Shown here: positions 9,079 through 18,105 of the stretch, in pieces
Layout of the letters: each line of letters starts with the position of its first letter
Numbering within the stretch: the stretch's first letter is position 1
Source: an uncultured Spirochaetales bacterium
Lineage (GTDB): Bacteria > Spirochaetota > Spirochaetia > Sphaerochaetales > Sphaerochaetaceae
Assembly: GCA_949283305.1 (NCBI GenBank)
Contig: CASDRU010000010.1
Location: 186,001 to 250,000, forward strand
Length of the DNA: 64,000 bases
Reading direction: 5' to 3'
Made by a program: the position numbers and the translations under genes
Notes under the pieces: generated by a model
What the model saw: the letters and a program-made list of their open reading frames with translations, nothing else
What the model was told of the DNA's origin: nothing
Database searches by the model: none

Positions 9079-9887
9079 CGAAGTATTTTTTTCTTGATGT
9101 CGACGGGACATTGCTTCCCTTTGGAAAGAGCATTCCTGATTCTGCAGTATATGCCATAAAGGCGGCTCAGGCGCTTGGATCCCGCTTCTTCATCTCAAGC
9201 GGCAGGAGTCTTGCAGAGCTTCCGCGCTTTGAACGCATCGAGTTCGATGGTCTGGTATGCTCAGCAGGGGCAACAGTTGTTGTTGAAGGAAAGAAGATTG
9301 CCGATGATTATCTTCCTCAAAACGAGTTCAGGATGCTCAATGATTATCTTGTCTCCCATGGGCTATATACCCTTATTCAGGCAGAAGAGGGCACATACAT
9401 GAGTGCAAAGGCCACTGAGATATTCAAGGAATATCTGATCAGGTATGTAGGACGCCTTGTCGATCTCAATGGCCTGATTGTGAGAGAGACCCTTCCTGAG
9501 AATGTCAGGGTCAAGAAGCTCCTTTTCATCTCAGAAGAGTCAGGATGGGGCGTTGATAATGTGAGAAGGGACATTTCCTCTTCTTTCACTGTTGTCAACA
9601 ACACAGTGGGCCTTCCTGAAAATCTTATGGCAGAGATTGTGAGAAGCGATATCACAAAAGCAACAGGAATGGAGAAGGTCCTTTCATATTACGGTGCAGA
9701 TAAAAAGGATGCAGTTGCAATCGGAGATGGATCGAACGACATTGAGATGATTGAATATGCAGGACTTGGAATAGCAATGGGCAATGCCAGTGCTGATTTG
9801 AAGAGCAGGGCTGACTGGATAACAGGTGATGTCGAGCATGACGGGCTTAAGGAAGCGATAATGTATGCATTAAGGAGTTCGCTTTGA
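9075..9887 (+). CDS. HAD-superfamily Cof-type phosphatase
   Basis: A 270-residue cytoplasmic phosphatase of the Cof/IIB subclass. Motif I is FFLDVDGTLLPF at residues 5-16, motif II is the SSGRS segment near residue 42, and motif IV is IGDGSNDIEMIEYA near 216, followed by GIAMGNA. The cap lies between motifs II and III. Such enzymes act on sugar phosphates, pyridoxal phosphate or FMN; specificity cannot be read here. The start overlaps the end of ilvA (ATGA) and the end overlaps the TTG start of the TetR gene (TTGA), so the three genes are co-translated. Confidence 0.88.
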   Translation: MTKYFFLDVDGTLLPFGKSIPDSAVYAIKAAQALGSRFFISSGRSLAELPRFERIEFDGLVCSAGATVVVEGKKIADDYLPQNEFRMLNDYLVSHGLYTLIQAEEGTYMSAKATEIFKEYLIRYVGRLVDLNGLIVRETLPENVRVKKLLFISEESGWGVDNVRRDISSSFTVVNNTVGLPENLMAEIVRSDITKATGMEKVLSYYGADKKDAVAIGDGSNDIEMIEYAGLGIAMGNASADLKSRADWITGDVEHDGLKEAIMYALRSSL

Positions 9888-10528
9888 GTGAAGAGATAAG
9901 GAAGAAGGCAGAATACAGAAGCAGTCTCCGCAGCAAGACCCTCATAAAGAAAGCTCTTTTAAAGCTGATGAAGGAGAAGAGTTTTGACTCAATCACGATT
10001 GCAGAGATCGTGAAGAAGGCTGACATAAACAGAGGTACATTTTATGCCCACTTCCACAGCACCAGGGAAGTGCTTGAGAAGATACAGGATGACATGATTC
10101 ATGAAATCATGACAATTCTGGAAAAATACAGTGCGGACTTCATCTTTGAGAATCCTCGTCCTGTTTTTCAGGCAATCACGGATTATCTTTCATCTGATAT
10201 TGAATATGCAAGGCTTCTTTTTCAGGTCAGCGGGTTTGCCGAGTATATCGGCAACCACAAGAGTGCTATATTCTCATTCTTCCTGCACAGCACCTATGGC
10301 CGCCGCTTTATAAGAGACGGAAGGGAGAAGGAGTTCATCCTGGTTGTCGATTTCTGGATGAGCGCGATAATAGATGTCTATTATGATGCGGTTCTGGAGC
10401 GCGTTCCTTTCTCTATATATGAGCTTCCTTCCTTATGCTGCGGCATTGCAGATTTCACGCGCCTTACCTGGTTTGAAAAGCTTCTTGCATTAGATGATGC
10501 AGCAGCAGAACCGGAAAAGCATAAGTGA
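9884..10528 (+). CDS. TetR-family transcriptional regulator (TTG start)
   Basis: A 214-residue regulator with an N-terminal TetR helix-turn-helix: [20 protein letters not shown] then [17 protein letters not shown], where the last segment is the recognition helix. The remainder is an all-helical ligand domain without recognisable specificity. The TTG start is well supported: AAGGAG at 9872-9877 lies six bases upstream, and TTG overlaps the HAD stop by four bases. The last 39 bases run antisense through the end of the DnaJ-like gene. It may control its own ilvA-HAD unit, which is inference. Confidence 0.85.
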   Translation: MSEEIRKKAEYRSSLRSKTLIKKALLKLMKEKSFDSITIAEIVKKADINRGTFYAHFHSTREVLEKIQDDMIHEIMTILEKYSADFIFENPRPVFQAITDYLSSDIEYARLLFQVSGFAEYIGNHKSAIFSFFLHSTYGRRFIRDGREKEFILVVDFWMSAIIDVYYDAVLERVPFSIYELPSLCCGIADFTRLTWFEKLLALDDAAAEPEKHK

Positions 10529-11146
10529 ACAGCAGCATTCTATGATGCTTGAAGGGATTCCGTATGAGCTGCGCTGGGATGAGTAATATGTGTTCCTCTG
10601 GTCAAAGCGGTTCAGGTACATCCTGTATTCAGCATTATCCGGATCCATCTCACAAGCCTTTTTCAGATCGGCATAGCTTTCATATGAGTTTCCTGTATTT
10701 CTCTTTGCCATAGCGGATATGAAATACCATTCAGCAGTCCTCTGCTCTCCAGGAAATCTGTTGAGCTCGCTTAAGCAGCGTCCGAACTGACGGGAATTGA
10801 AAAGCACTTTCGCTCTCTCAAGGCTTGGTCCGCTTCCATACCGGGCAGCAAATTCATCTTCATTGAAAGCAGAAGACGAGTAGGAAGAGTAGCCGCTGTT
10901 GTAATACCAGTAAAACGGATTTTCCCTTTCTGATGAAGAGGATGAGGAAGAAGATGATGAATAGGATTTCTTATTGATGAGCACATCATATGCCTCATTC
11001 ACCTTCTTCATCATTGCCTCGGCCTCTTTTGAATTCCCGTTCAAATCCGGATGATATTTCCTGGCCATCTTCTTATATGCTTTCTTTATCTCATCTTCGC
11101 TTGCACCCGGTTTGATGCCAAGGATGCTGTACGGATCATCTGTCAT
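10490..11146 (-). CDS. DnaJ-domain protein with TPR-like region and Cys-rich tail
   Basis: A 218-residue co-chaperone-like protein. The J domain occupies residues 1-65 with the HPD motif at 32-34, needed to stimulate Hsp70 ATPase. A polyserine linker at about 62-73 follows, then a TPR-like helical repeat ([15 protein letters not shown] to [15 protein letters not shown]). The C terminus is hydrophobic and rich in cysteine (ECCCS, FCCCII), suggesting a metal site or membrane contact. No DnaJ zinc-finger or C-terminal client domain is present, so it is not the housekeeping DnaJ. Its start overlaps the end of the DUF5685 gene by 11 bases, and its end overlaps the TetR gene antisense. Confidence 0.82.
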   Translation of the reverse strand: MTDDPYSILGIKPGASEDEIKKAYKKMARKYHPDLNGNSKEAEAMMKKVNEAYDVLINKKSYSSSSSSSSSSERENPFYWYYNSGYSSYSSSAFNEDEFAARYGSGPSLERAKVLFNSRQFGRCLSELNRFPGEQRTAEWYFISAMAKRNTGNSYESYADLKKACEMDPDNAEYRMYLNRFDQRNTYYSSQRSSYGIPSSIIECCCSLMLFRFCCCII

Positions 11147-11936
11147 TCTTTTTTACCCTATCGTAGTTCTTCCACATGCCTGAGTATATAATATTTCTCA
11201 ATATGTTTATATTCTCATCAAGGGGAAGGCGTTCAAAGTATTCTGCACTGGAAGCAGCCGCATCAAGCAGCATGTCCAGAATAACATTCTCGCTCTCATC
11301 TTTCAGCGGATTGAAGAGTCCTTTTTTCTCATCGCTCTTCCTGTCATTGTATGCATCCATTATGTATATAAAGCGTGCAAGTGAGGAACCAAGGAGGCGG
11401 AGTGTGTCTGCAAAGAAATCATTTTCATCATAGACGAACATCTCGCTGAGGGCTGCAGAGAAAGTAAGGGAGAGCCTGTTTGCATTCTTTTCCCCTTCTT
11501 TCTCCATCCTGTTGAGAATTTTCATGTTTTCCTCAAAAGCTGAGAACTGCCGCCCATAGCTTTTCCTGATCCGGGGTATTGTTTTCTCTGCCTTTTCAAA
11601 ATATGAACTCTTTTTCCCTTCGTCAGCTTCGTCATCAAGGGCTTTGAAATACATCAGGATTATCTGCATGGCAGATGCATATTCAGTGTACCTGTTGCTT
11701 ATGTATGCATGCTCTTTTACAGGACGGAACATGCATTTTTCTTTTCCTTCATTTGCCGGCTCATCATATAAATCAGATAAGAGCAGAGCAAGAAATACCG
11801 CATCGTATGAAAGTGCATGCGTGGCAAAGCCTCCATATCTCTTCAGATCATGGCAGAGCCCGCAGTAATACTTCCTGTATGTTTCGATATCATTTTCTTC
11901 AAGCTTGTTCCTGACTGGTGTGATATAGCCGAACAT
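11136..11936 (-). CDS. DUF5685 family protein
   Basis: A 266-residue protein that opens MFGYITPVR and has [14 protein letters not shown] at about residues 23-36, the hallmark of DUF5685. The body is mostly helical, with no signal peptide or clear membrane segment. The CxxCH group could bind metal or heme, but a single such site in a cytoplasmic helical protein makes metal or redox use more plausible; this is inference. It sits between a zinc-ribbon membrane protein (one base upstream) and the Cys-tailed DnaJ protein (11-base overlap), so the three are one transcription unit. Function unknown. Confidence 0.75.
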   Translation of the reverse strand: MFGYITPVRNKLEENDIETYRKYYCGLCHDLKRYGGFATHALSYDAVFLALLLSDLYDEPANEGKEKCMFRPVKEHAYISNRYTEYASAMQIILMYFKALDDEADEGKKSSYFEKAEKTIPRIRKSYGRQFSAFEENMKILNRMEKEGEKNANRLSLTFSAALSEMFVYDENDFFADTLRLLGSSLARFIYIMDAYNDRKSDEKKGLFNPLKDESENVILDMLLDAAASSAEYFERLPLDENINILRNIIYSGMWKNYDRVKKNDR

Positions 11937-11937
11937 A

Positions 11938-12276
11938 TCATGTCTTCCTTATTATCTGATGCCCGCATTTAGGACACTTTATCTTGATCTTTCCCTTTCC
12001 CTTTGGAACACGGAGCTTAGTCTTGCACTCTGGACAGCGGAAGTAGCGGTAAGGGGAGGGGGTGAAGAATGCAGTGAATCTGTCATTCTCGTATCTTCTT
12101 TTTCCGACATTCGTGCTTAGAATCCTGAATACAGCATAGGAGGCTGATGCGATGCCAAGAGAAGCAGGAATAAAGCGGAAAGCACTGTCAATCAGGCTCG
12201 AAGTGAGGATGAGAAGTACAATTGAAAGAACTATCGCAATGAATGCTATGTTATCTAGGCCGTTTCTTTTCTGCAT
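11938..12276 (-). CDS. Small membrane protein with C-terminal zinc ribbon
   Basis: A 112-residue protein with two hydrophobic segments near the N terminus (residues about 8-27 and 32-52), then a basic stretch and a C-terminal zinc ribbon: CPECKTKLRVP followed 20 residues later by CPKCGHQ (two CxxC knuckles at about residues 84-87 and 101-104). It is the first gene of the reverse-strand unit with DUF5685 and DnaJ, one base from the next gene. It probably anchors the ribbon on the cytoplasmic side of the membrane; partner unknown. Confidence 0.7.
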   Translation of the reverse strand: MQKRNGLDNIAFIAIVLSIVLLILTSSLIDSAFRFIPASLGIASASYAVFRILSTNVGKRRYENDRFTAFFTPSPYRYFRCPECKTKLRVPKGKGKIKIKCPKCGHQIIRKT

Positions 12277-12411
12277 ATTATTAATATAATCCGTGAACGG
12301 AAAAAGGAAATATTTTCATGTGGAGTTGAGGTGTATATTCCCTTTATTTTTCAAAAAACTCTGAAATATGCATAAAACTGCATAAAAAAAGAATAAAAAT
12401 TTATCTTTTCT

Positions 12412-12439
12412 TTGATTTTGGTCTGGAAATTCTTAAAAT
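12412..12439 (+). promoter_or_regulatory. Candidate sigma-70 promoter for the DUF3798 ABC operon
   Basis: TTGATT (12412-12417) and TAAAAT (12434-12439) are spaced 16 bases apart and would start transcription near 12446, giving a leader of about 37 bases before the RBS GGAGGAG. The surrounding 206-base gap between divergent genes is very A+T-rich. Read from consensus only. Confidence 0.4.
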
Positions 12440-12482
12440 TGAGTTTTATCATGCTTTACATAATTAAAACGGAGGAGAATAA

Positions 12483-13763
12483 ATGAAGAAAATTGTTTTG
12501 ACAATGTTGCTCGTTTTCCTTGCTGTATTCGCATTCACATCCTGTTCAAAGGATGATGCAGGTTCAGTCACAGTCACTGAGGCTGCTCCGGTTGTGGAGA
12601 CAGCAGAGAAAGCAGAAGCTGCTAAAGAGACAAAAGATGTCCCTGAGACATTCCATATCGGTATCGTCACAGGTACAGTTTCTCAGTCTGAGGATGACCT
12701 CAGAGGAGCTGAGCAGCTTATAAAGGAATATGGATCTGTTGATGAGGGCGGAATGATCCAGCACCTCACATATCCTGACAACTTCATGGAAGAGCAGGAG
12801 ACAACAATCAGCGTTATCGCAGGACTCGCAGACGATCCTCTCATGAAGGCAGTCATCGTCAACCAGGCTGTTCCTGGAACAACAGAGGCTTTCAGAAGGA
12901 TCAAGGAAGTCAGACCTGACATTCTTTGCATCGCTGGAGAGGCACACGAGGATCCGGGCGTAATTGCATCTGCTGCTGACCTTGTATGTAACAACGACTT
13001 TGTATCACGTGGATATCTTATCATCCATACAGCTCATGAGCTTGGATGTGACACATTTGTTCACATCTCATTCCCGCGTCACCTTGCTATGGAGACAATG
13101 GCAAGAAGAAGAGCAATCATGATGGCTGCATGTGAAGAGCTCGGAATGACATTCGTAGATATCTCTGCTCCAGACCCGACAAGCGATGTCGGTATTGCCG
13201 GTGCACAGCAGTACATTCTCGAGAACACAAAGAACTGGATTGAGGAGTACGGTGAGAACACAGCATTCTTCTGTACAAATGATGCTCATACAGAGCCTCT
13301 TCTCAGCCAGCTCATGGAATACGGCGGATACTTCATCGAAGCTGACCTTCCTTCCCCGCTCATGGGCTATCCTGGAGCACTTGGAATCGATGTAAGTGAT
13401 GTAGCTGGAGACTTCCCTGCAATCCTTGCAAGAGTTGAGGATGCTGTTGCCGAGCGCGGCGGTGCAGGCAGATTCGGAACATGGGCATTCAGCTATGGCT
13501 ATACTGTATCTGCAGGACTTGGAACACATGCTATCAACGTAATTGAAGGAAAGAGTGAAATCACCAACAGAGATGACATCATGGCTGCATACGCAAAATA
13601 CTCACCAGGTGCTGAGTGGGGCGGAAGCAACTATGTCAACGTTGACACAGGTGTCGGTCTGAGGAACTATTTCCTCACATATCAGGATACATACATCATG
13701 GGCAAGGGTTACATGCATGTAACTGACCTTGAGGTTCCTGAGAAGTACTTCACACTCAAGTAA
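12483..13763 (+). CDS. ABC transporter binding lipoprotein, DUF3798 family
   Basis: A 426-residue exported lipoprotein. The signal peptide ends in a lipobox (AFTSC, Cys at about residue 21), followed by an acidic/Ala linker. From about residue 54, FHIGIVTGTVSQSEDDLRGA begins a periplasmic-binding-protein type I fold; DDPLMKAVIVNQAVPGT and HISFPRHLAMETMARRR are what I recall of DUF3798. RBS GGAGGAG precedes the start. A hairpin separates it from a twin ATPase and two permeases, so it is the solute receptor of that importer. The ligand is unknown; the transporter type suggests a sugar, nucleoside or autoinducer-like molecule. Confidence 0.85.
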   Translation: MKKIVLTMLLVFLAVFAFTSCSKDDAGSVTVTEAAPVVETAEKAEAAKETKDVPETFHIGIVTGTVSQSEDDLRGAEQLIKEYGSVDEGGMIQHLTYPDNFMEEQETTISVIAGLADDPLMKAVIVNQAVPGTTEAFRRIKEVRPDILCIAGEAHEDPGVIASAADLVCNNDFVSRGYLIIHTAHELGCDTFVHISFPRHLAMETMARRRAIMMAACEELGMTFVDISAPDPTSDVGIAGAQQYILENTKNWIEEYGENTAFFCTNDAHTEPLLSQLMEYGGYFIEADLPSPLMGYPGALGIDVSDVAGDFPAILARVEDAVAERGGAGRFGTWAFSYGYTVSAGLGTHAINVIEGKSEITNRDDIMAAYAKYSPGAEWGGSNYVNVDTGVGLRNYFLTYQDTYIMGKGYMHVTDLEVPEKYFTLK

Positions 13764-13784
13764 AAAAAGTTTTATAAAAACCCC

Positions 13785-13813
13785 GGGGGAGGAAAGTTTC
13801 TCCCCCTTTTATT
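13785..13813 (+). terminator. Intra-operon terminator/attenuator after binding-protein gene
   Basis: GGGGGAG (13785-13791) and CTCCCCC (13800-13806) form a perfect stem with an eight-base loop, followed by TTTTATT. It lies between the binding-protein gene and the ATPase gene of the same operon, so partial termination would leave more binding protein than transporter. Confidence 0.75.
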
Positions 13814-13832
13814 CCATAAAAAGGAAAGGACT

Positions 13833-15455
13833 ATGGGAAATAATTCGGTACCCCTTCTTGAAATGAGGGGGATAAGCAAGGAATTTTCAGGCAACAAGGT
13901 TCTTACAGATATCAATTTCTCGCTTTACCCGGGAGAAATCCTGGGCCTTGTCGGAGAAAACGGGGCTGGCAAGAGCACTCTGATGAAAATTCTTTTTGGC
14001 ATGGATGAAATCAGAAACACCGGAGGATACGGTGGAGATATCCTGATTGACGGGGAAAAGGTCACTTTTTCCTCATCAGAGGATGCCATCAAGGCAGGAA
14101 TCGGAATGGTTCATCAGGAGTTCTCATTGATCCCGGATTTCACAGTCGGGGAGAATATCCTTTTAAACAGAGAACCGGAAAGATACAGTGTCATAAGCGA
14201 GGTCTTCGGAAAGAGACTGAATACTGTGGACACTAAGGAAATACAGAAAAGAGCGCTCAAGGCCATAGAGCGCCTTGGCGTCGAGCTTGATCCTTCAAAG
14301 AGAATTTCTTCTCTTCCTGTAGGCTATAAGCAGTTTACTGAAATAGCGAGGGAGCTCAGCAAGGAAGATGACAAGAGGAATGAGGGAGAAAAGGGCATGA
14401 GGCTCCTTGTTCTTGATGAGCCTACTGCAGTCTTGTCAGAACATGAGGCCATTGCACTGTTGAAGGCCATGAAGAATCTCTCTGCTGCAGGAATAGCGAT
14501 AATATTCATCTCTCACCGCCTACAGGAGATAATTGACGTATGTGACTCGATAATGGTCATGAGGGATGGCCTTATAATCCGCCATGTGGATAAAAAAGAA
14601 GCTGATGTCCAGAAAATTGCTTCATGGATGGTCGGACGAAAAGTTGAGGAAAAGTCAGGCTCTGAAAGGAAAAAAAGAGATATTTCAGATGAGATTATCC
14701 TGAGTGTTGAGAATCTCAGGGTGGAAATGAGCGGAGAAATGGTAAGAAATGCCACATTCTCTGTCAGGAAAGGTGAGATTTTCGGTCTTGGAGGTCTTGC
14801 CGGTCAGGGCAAGATTGGAATTCCTAATGGAATAATGGGACTCAATCTTTCTTCCGGATGTGTCAAATTCAAAGGCCAGGAGATAAAGCTCAACAACCCA
14901 GCCCTTGCTCTTAAGAACAAGATGGCATTCGTCTCTGAGGACAGAAGGGGAGTAGGGCTTCTTCTTGATGAATCCCTTGAATGGAATGTCTCTTTTTCAG
15001 CAATGCAGGTTAATGACAATTTCCTGAAGAAAATCGGATTCATAAAGTTCCGTGACCAGAAAGCCATTGAGGATGTCACGAATGAATATATTGACCTTCT
15101 GAAGATCAAATGCACATCCTCAAAACAGAAGGCCCGTCAGCTTTCAGGTGGAAACCAGCAGAAAGTGTGTCTTGCAAAGGCATTCGCGCTTTCCCCTGAG
15201 CTGCTTTTTGTTTCCGAGCCTACAAGAGGAATAGATGTCGGAGCCAAGGCCCTGGTCCTTGATGCCCTCAGACGCTATAACGAGGAAAACGGAACAACAA
15301 TCGTGATGATATCAAGTGAGCTGGAAGAGCTCAGAAGCATATGCGACAGAATCGCAATCGTGCATGACGGAGAGATTGCGGGAACTTTGGACGCATCTAA
15401 TGCAAGCGAGGAATTCGGTCTGCTCATGCTTGGAAATGTAAAGGAGGCCATGTGA
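13833..15455 (+). CDS. ABC transporter ATPase with two nucleotide-binding domains
   Basis: A 540-residue fused ATPase of the RbsA/XylG/NupO class that drives simple-sugar or nucleoside import. The first domain has Walker A GENGAGKST near residue 45 and Walker B LLVLDEPTAVLS near 190, with SLPVGYKQ in place of a strict signature. The second has a degenerate Walker A (GLGGLAGQGK, without GKS/T) near 310, the signature LSGGNQQK near 435 and LLFVSEPTRGID near 455. That asymmetry is normal for the class, where one site is weak. AAAGGA precedes the start. The stop abuts the permease start (TGATG), indicating coupling. Confidence 0.92.
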   Translation: MGNNSVPLLEMRGISKEFSGNKVLTDINFSLYPGEILGLVGENGAGKSTLMKILFGMDEIRNTGGYGGDILIDGEKVTFSSSEDAIKAGIGMVHQEFSLIPDFTVGENILLNREPERYSVISEVFGKRLNTVDTKEIQKRALKAIERLGVELDPSKRISSLPVGYKQFTEIARELSKEDDKRNEGEKGMRLLVLDEPTAVLSEHEAIALLKAMKNLSAAGIAIIFISHRLQEIIDVCDSIMVMRDGLIIRHVDKKEADVQKIASWMVGRKVEEKSGSERKKRDISDEIILSVENLRVEMSGEMVRNATFSVRKGEIFGLGGLAGQGKIGIPNGIMGLNLSSGCVKFKGQEIKLNNPALALKNKMAFVSEDRRGVGLLLDESLEWNVSFSAMQVNDNFLKKIGFIKFRDQKAIEDVTNEYIDLLKIKCTSSKQKARQLSGGNQQKVCLAKAFALSPELLFVSEPTRGIDVGAKALVLDALRRYNEENGTTIVMISSELEELRSICDRIAIVHDGEIAGTLDASNASEEFGLLMLGNVKEAM

Positions 15456-16504
15456 TGGATATAAAGGAAAGAGCTCAGAGCCTTGTAAAATCATTCGGGC
15501 TGCCGAGACTTATTATCGCAATCTTCCTCCTGCTTCTGTTCATCATTGCACCATTTGCGAATGTGAATGTCGGTGCAGGACTTGCCAATGTGTTCACAAG
15601 ATTCGGCATGAATGCGGTTCTTGTTCTTGCGATGGTGCCGATGATCCACTCCGGATGCGGCCTTAATTTCGGACTTCCGCTTGGAATCATATCAGGACTG
15701 CTTGGTGCTACAATGTCAATCGAGTTCGGATTTACAGGAATTTCAAGCTTCATCATGGCTATCCTGATATCCACACCTTTTGCTCTTGTGCTTGGAGCTG
15801 GATATGGAGGACTTTTAAACCGCGTTAAGGGCGGTGAGATGATGATTGCAACATATGTGGGATTCTCATCCGTTGCATTCATGTGCATAATGTGGTTGCT
15901 TTTGCCTTATGACTCTCCGAACATGGTCTGGGGCTATGCAGGAACAGGATTAAGGACCACTATCTCTGTTGCCGGCTATTATGGCGGACTCCTTGATAAT
16001 TTCCTGAGGATACAGATCGGGCATTTTGCTATACCGACAGGAACAATACTGTTCTTTGCCCTCCTTGCATTCCTGATGTGGCTGTTCTTGAGGACAAAGA
16101 CAGGAACAGCGATGACAGCTGTGGGATCAAATCCGGTGTTTGCAAAGGCAAGCGGAGTAAGCATCGACCGCCTGAGAATGCTTTCTGTTGTTCTCTCCAC
16201 ATGGCTTGGTGCTGTCGGGATAATCATGTATGAGCAGTCATATGGATTCATACAGCTTTATATGGGACCGTTCAATATGGCCCTTCCTGCCGTAAGCGCA
16301 ATCCTTCTTGGAGGTGCGAGCGTCAACAAGGCATCAATTGCGAACGTCATTATAGGAACCCTTCTTTTCCAGGGAATCCTTACAATGACCCCAAGCGTTA
16401 TGAACGGACTTATACAGATGGATGTATCGGAAGTCATAAGAATCATAGTCTCAAACGGTATGATCCTGTATGCTCTTACAAGAAAGCAGGAGGCAACGAG
16501 ATGA
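15455..16504 (+). CDS. ABC transporter permease (BPD_transp_2 type), first
   Basis: A permease of about 349 residues with eight to ten membrane helices, of the branched-chain/simple-sugar class. The helices alternate with Gly-rich loops, and AILLGGASVNKASIANV near the C terminus (about residue 285) is the conserved segment that contacts the ATPase. I choose ATG 15455 rather than GTG 15452 because AAGGAGG (15441-15447) is then seven bases away. The end overlaps the next permease by four bases (ATGA). It forms the heterodimeric channel with the next gene. Confidence 0.88.
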   Translation: MDIKERAQSLVKSFGLPRLIIAIFLLLLFIIAPFANVNVGAGLANVFTRFGMNAVLVLAMVPMIHSGCGLNFGLPLGIISGLLGATMSIEFGFTGISSFIMAILISTPFALVLGAGYGGLLNRVKGGEMMIATYVGFSSVAFMCIMWLLLPYDSPNMVWGYAGTGLRTTISVAGYYGGLLDNFLRIQIGHFAIPTGTILFFALLAFLMWLFLRTKTGTAMTAVGSNPVFAKASGVSIDRLRMLSVVLSTWLGAVGIIMYEQSYGFIQLYMGPFNMALPAVSAILLGGASVNKASIANVIIGTLLFQGILTMTPSVMNGLIQMDVSEVIRIIVSNGMILYALTRKQEATR

Positions 16505-17595
16505 AGAACACTCTTAAGACAAATCTGTCTCCTCGCGAGATGATAATAAACAACCTTGTTCCAATCATCTTTGTTGGAATATGTATATTCGGTATCCCTC
16601 TTTCAGGATACTCCGGCACATATCTACTAAATGAGATTCTCTCAAGACTTGGAAGGAATGCATTCCTTGTCCTTTCTCTCCTCATTCCTGTAATGGCCGG
16701 AATGGGACTGAACTTCGGCATGACACTCGGTGCGATGGCTGGACAGATAGGACTCATATTCGTCTCTGACTGGTCGATTGTAGGCATACCGGGCATGGTT
16801 CTTGCTGCAATCATATCAACACCGATTTCAGTGCTTCTTGGCTGGGTATGCGGAAACATCCTGAACAGGGCAAAGGGAAGGGAGATGGTCACAAGCTACA
16901 TCATCGGATTCTTCATGAACGGTGTTTACCAGCTTGTTGTGCTCTACTTCATGGGTGCCATAATTCCTATATCCTCAAGCGAGCTCATACTTCCAAGAGG
17001 ATATGGAATAAGGAACACAGTCAATCTTGAGAGCATGAGAAAGAGCCTTGACAACCTTATTCCTGTGCGCATATTCGGAGCAAGTGTTCCTGTTGCGACT
17101 CTGATTCTTGTAGCTCTTTTCTGCCTGATAATAATCTGGTTCAGAAAGACAAAGCTCGGACAGGATATGAGAGCAGTCGGTCAGGATATGGAAGTCGCAC
17201 GTCAGGCAGGTATAAAGGTTGAGAGGACAAGAGTGCTTTCAATCATACTCTCGACAGTGTTCGCAGGCTATGGCATGATCATATACCTTCAGAACATCGG
17301 AACGCTGAACACATACAACAGCCACTCCCAGATCGGAATGTTCTCTATTGCAGCCCTTCTGGTAGGAGGTGCAAGTGTTGACAAGGCGAATATAAAGAAC
17401 GTGTTTTTGGGAATAATCCTGTTCCACCTCATGTTCACGATTGCCCCGACAGTCGGCAGAAACCTCATCGGAGAGGCACAGCTTGGAGAATACTTCAGGG
17501 TATTCGTAAGCTATGGAGTAATATCACTTTCGCTTGTTCTCTATGAGATGAGAAAGAGAAGGGCAGAAAGAAAGGCACTGGAGGCAGCAGCATGA
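16501..17595 (+). CDS. ABC transporter permease (BPD_transp_2 type), second
   Basis: A 364-residue paralogue of the preceding permease with the same order of helices, the EMVTSYIIGFFMNG segment in the middle and AALLVGGASVDKANIKNV near residue 290. Its C-terminal tail is short and basic (KRRAERKALEAAA). Start and stop overlap both neighbours by four bases. Two unlike permeases, one fused ATPase and one lipoprotein make a complete importer. Confidence 0.88.
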   Translation: MKNTLKTNLSPREMIINNLVPIIFVGICIFGIPLSGYSGTYLLNEILSRLGRNAFLVLSLLIPVMAGMGLNFGMTLGAMAGQIGLIFVSDWSIVGIPGMVLAAIISTPISVLLGWVCGNILNRAKGREMVTSYIIGFFMNGVYQLVVLYFMGAIIPISSSELILPRGYGIRNTVNLESMRKSLDNLIPVRIFGASVPVATLILVALFCLIIIWFRKTKLGQDMRAVGQDMEVARQAGIKVERTRVLSIILSTVFAGYGMIIYLQNIGTLNTYNSHSQIGMFSIAALLVGGASVDKANIKNVFLGIILFHLMFTIAPTVGRNLIGEAQLGEYFRVFVSYGVISLSLVLYEMRKRRAERKALEAAA

Positions 17596-18056
17596 AGATA
17601 CATTTAAAAAGAAGCTTTTTCATACGTCTTGCCGTGATTGTTGTCGTCCTTGCCATCGCTGTCACAATGTTCTTCATCGGCAAGGAGCATACGGTTCTGA
17701 TTGACAACCAGAGCAGGAACGGGCATAAGGCTCTTGATTACTTTGAGTTCTCAGTAGACGGCTCAGCAATGCTTGACATGGCTCCGATGATGAGGGAGCT
17801 TGTCAATGTCACAGGACAGAAGCATCAGGTGAAGCTGCAATATAAGAATGAGGATGGGAAGATGATGGCTGTGGCCTTTGAGATCACAATCCCTCTGATG
17901 CAGGATATGGTTCTTCTGTCTGTCCCGACTTTCATGGCGGACATGAGCCAGAGCCAGAGTGTCTGGCTGGAGCCGTATGAGGTTGCTCCATCGGCTCCGA
18001 CGGAGGAGGACAATACAGTCATTCTTGATGACATGGCATCATTTTCATCATTATGA
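17592..18056 (+). CDS. Single-pass membrane protein, DUF6672-like
   Basis: A 154-residue protein with a basic N terminus, one membrane helix at about residues 10-29, then an extracytoplasmic beta-rich domain (HTVLIDNQSRNG, LDYFEFSVDG). It resembles the family I recall as DUF6672, seen beside DUF3798 binding proteins; this needs a search. It is the last gene of the importer operon, coupled by ATGA overlap, and ends just before a terminator. It may be an accessory subunit at the outer face of the permease; no direct evidence. Confidence 0.6.
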   Translation: MKIHLKRSFFIRLAVIVVVLAIAVTMFFIGKEHTVLIDNQSRNGHKALDYFEFSVDGSAMLDMAPMMRELVNVTGQKHQVKLQYKNEDGKMMAVAFEITIPLMQDMVLLSVPTFMADMSQSQSVWLEPYEVAPSAPTEEDNTVILDDMASFSSL

Positions 18057-18062
18057 TTTAGC

Positions 18063-18092
18063 AAAGGCTCTCAATTCTGAGGGCCTTTTCTG
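18063..18092 (+). terminator. Intrinsic terminator of the DUF3798 ABC operon
   Basis: AAAGGCTCTCA (18063-18073) pairs with TGAGGGCCTTT (18078-18088), with one G-T pair and loop ATTC, then TTC. Confidence 0.8.
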
Positions 18093-18105
18093 TTAGAATC
18101 ATCAT

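Noticed and set aside
10922-10960. Serine-codon repeat in the DnaJ-like gene as a possible phase-variable tract
   Set aside because: It is a mixed-codon in-frame polyserine linker, not a simple repeat prone to frame change.
13833-15455. Inactive ATPase because the second Walker A is degenerate
   Set aside because: A weak second site is normal in fused sugar/nucleoside ABC ATPases; the first Walker A and the second signature are intact.
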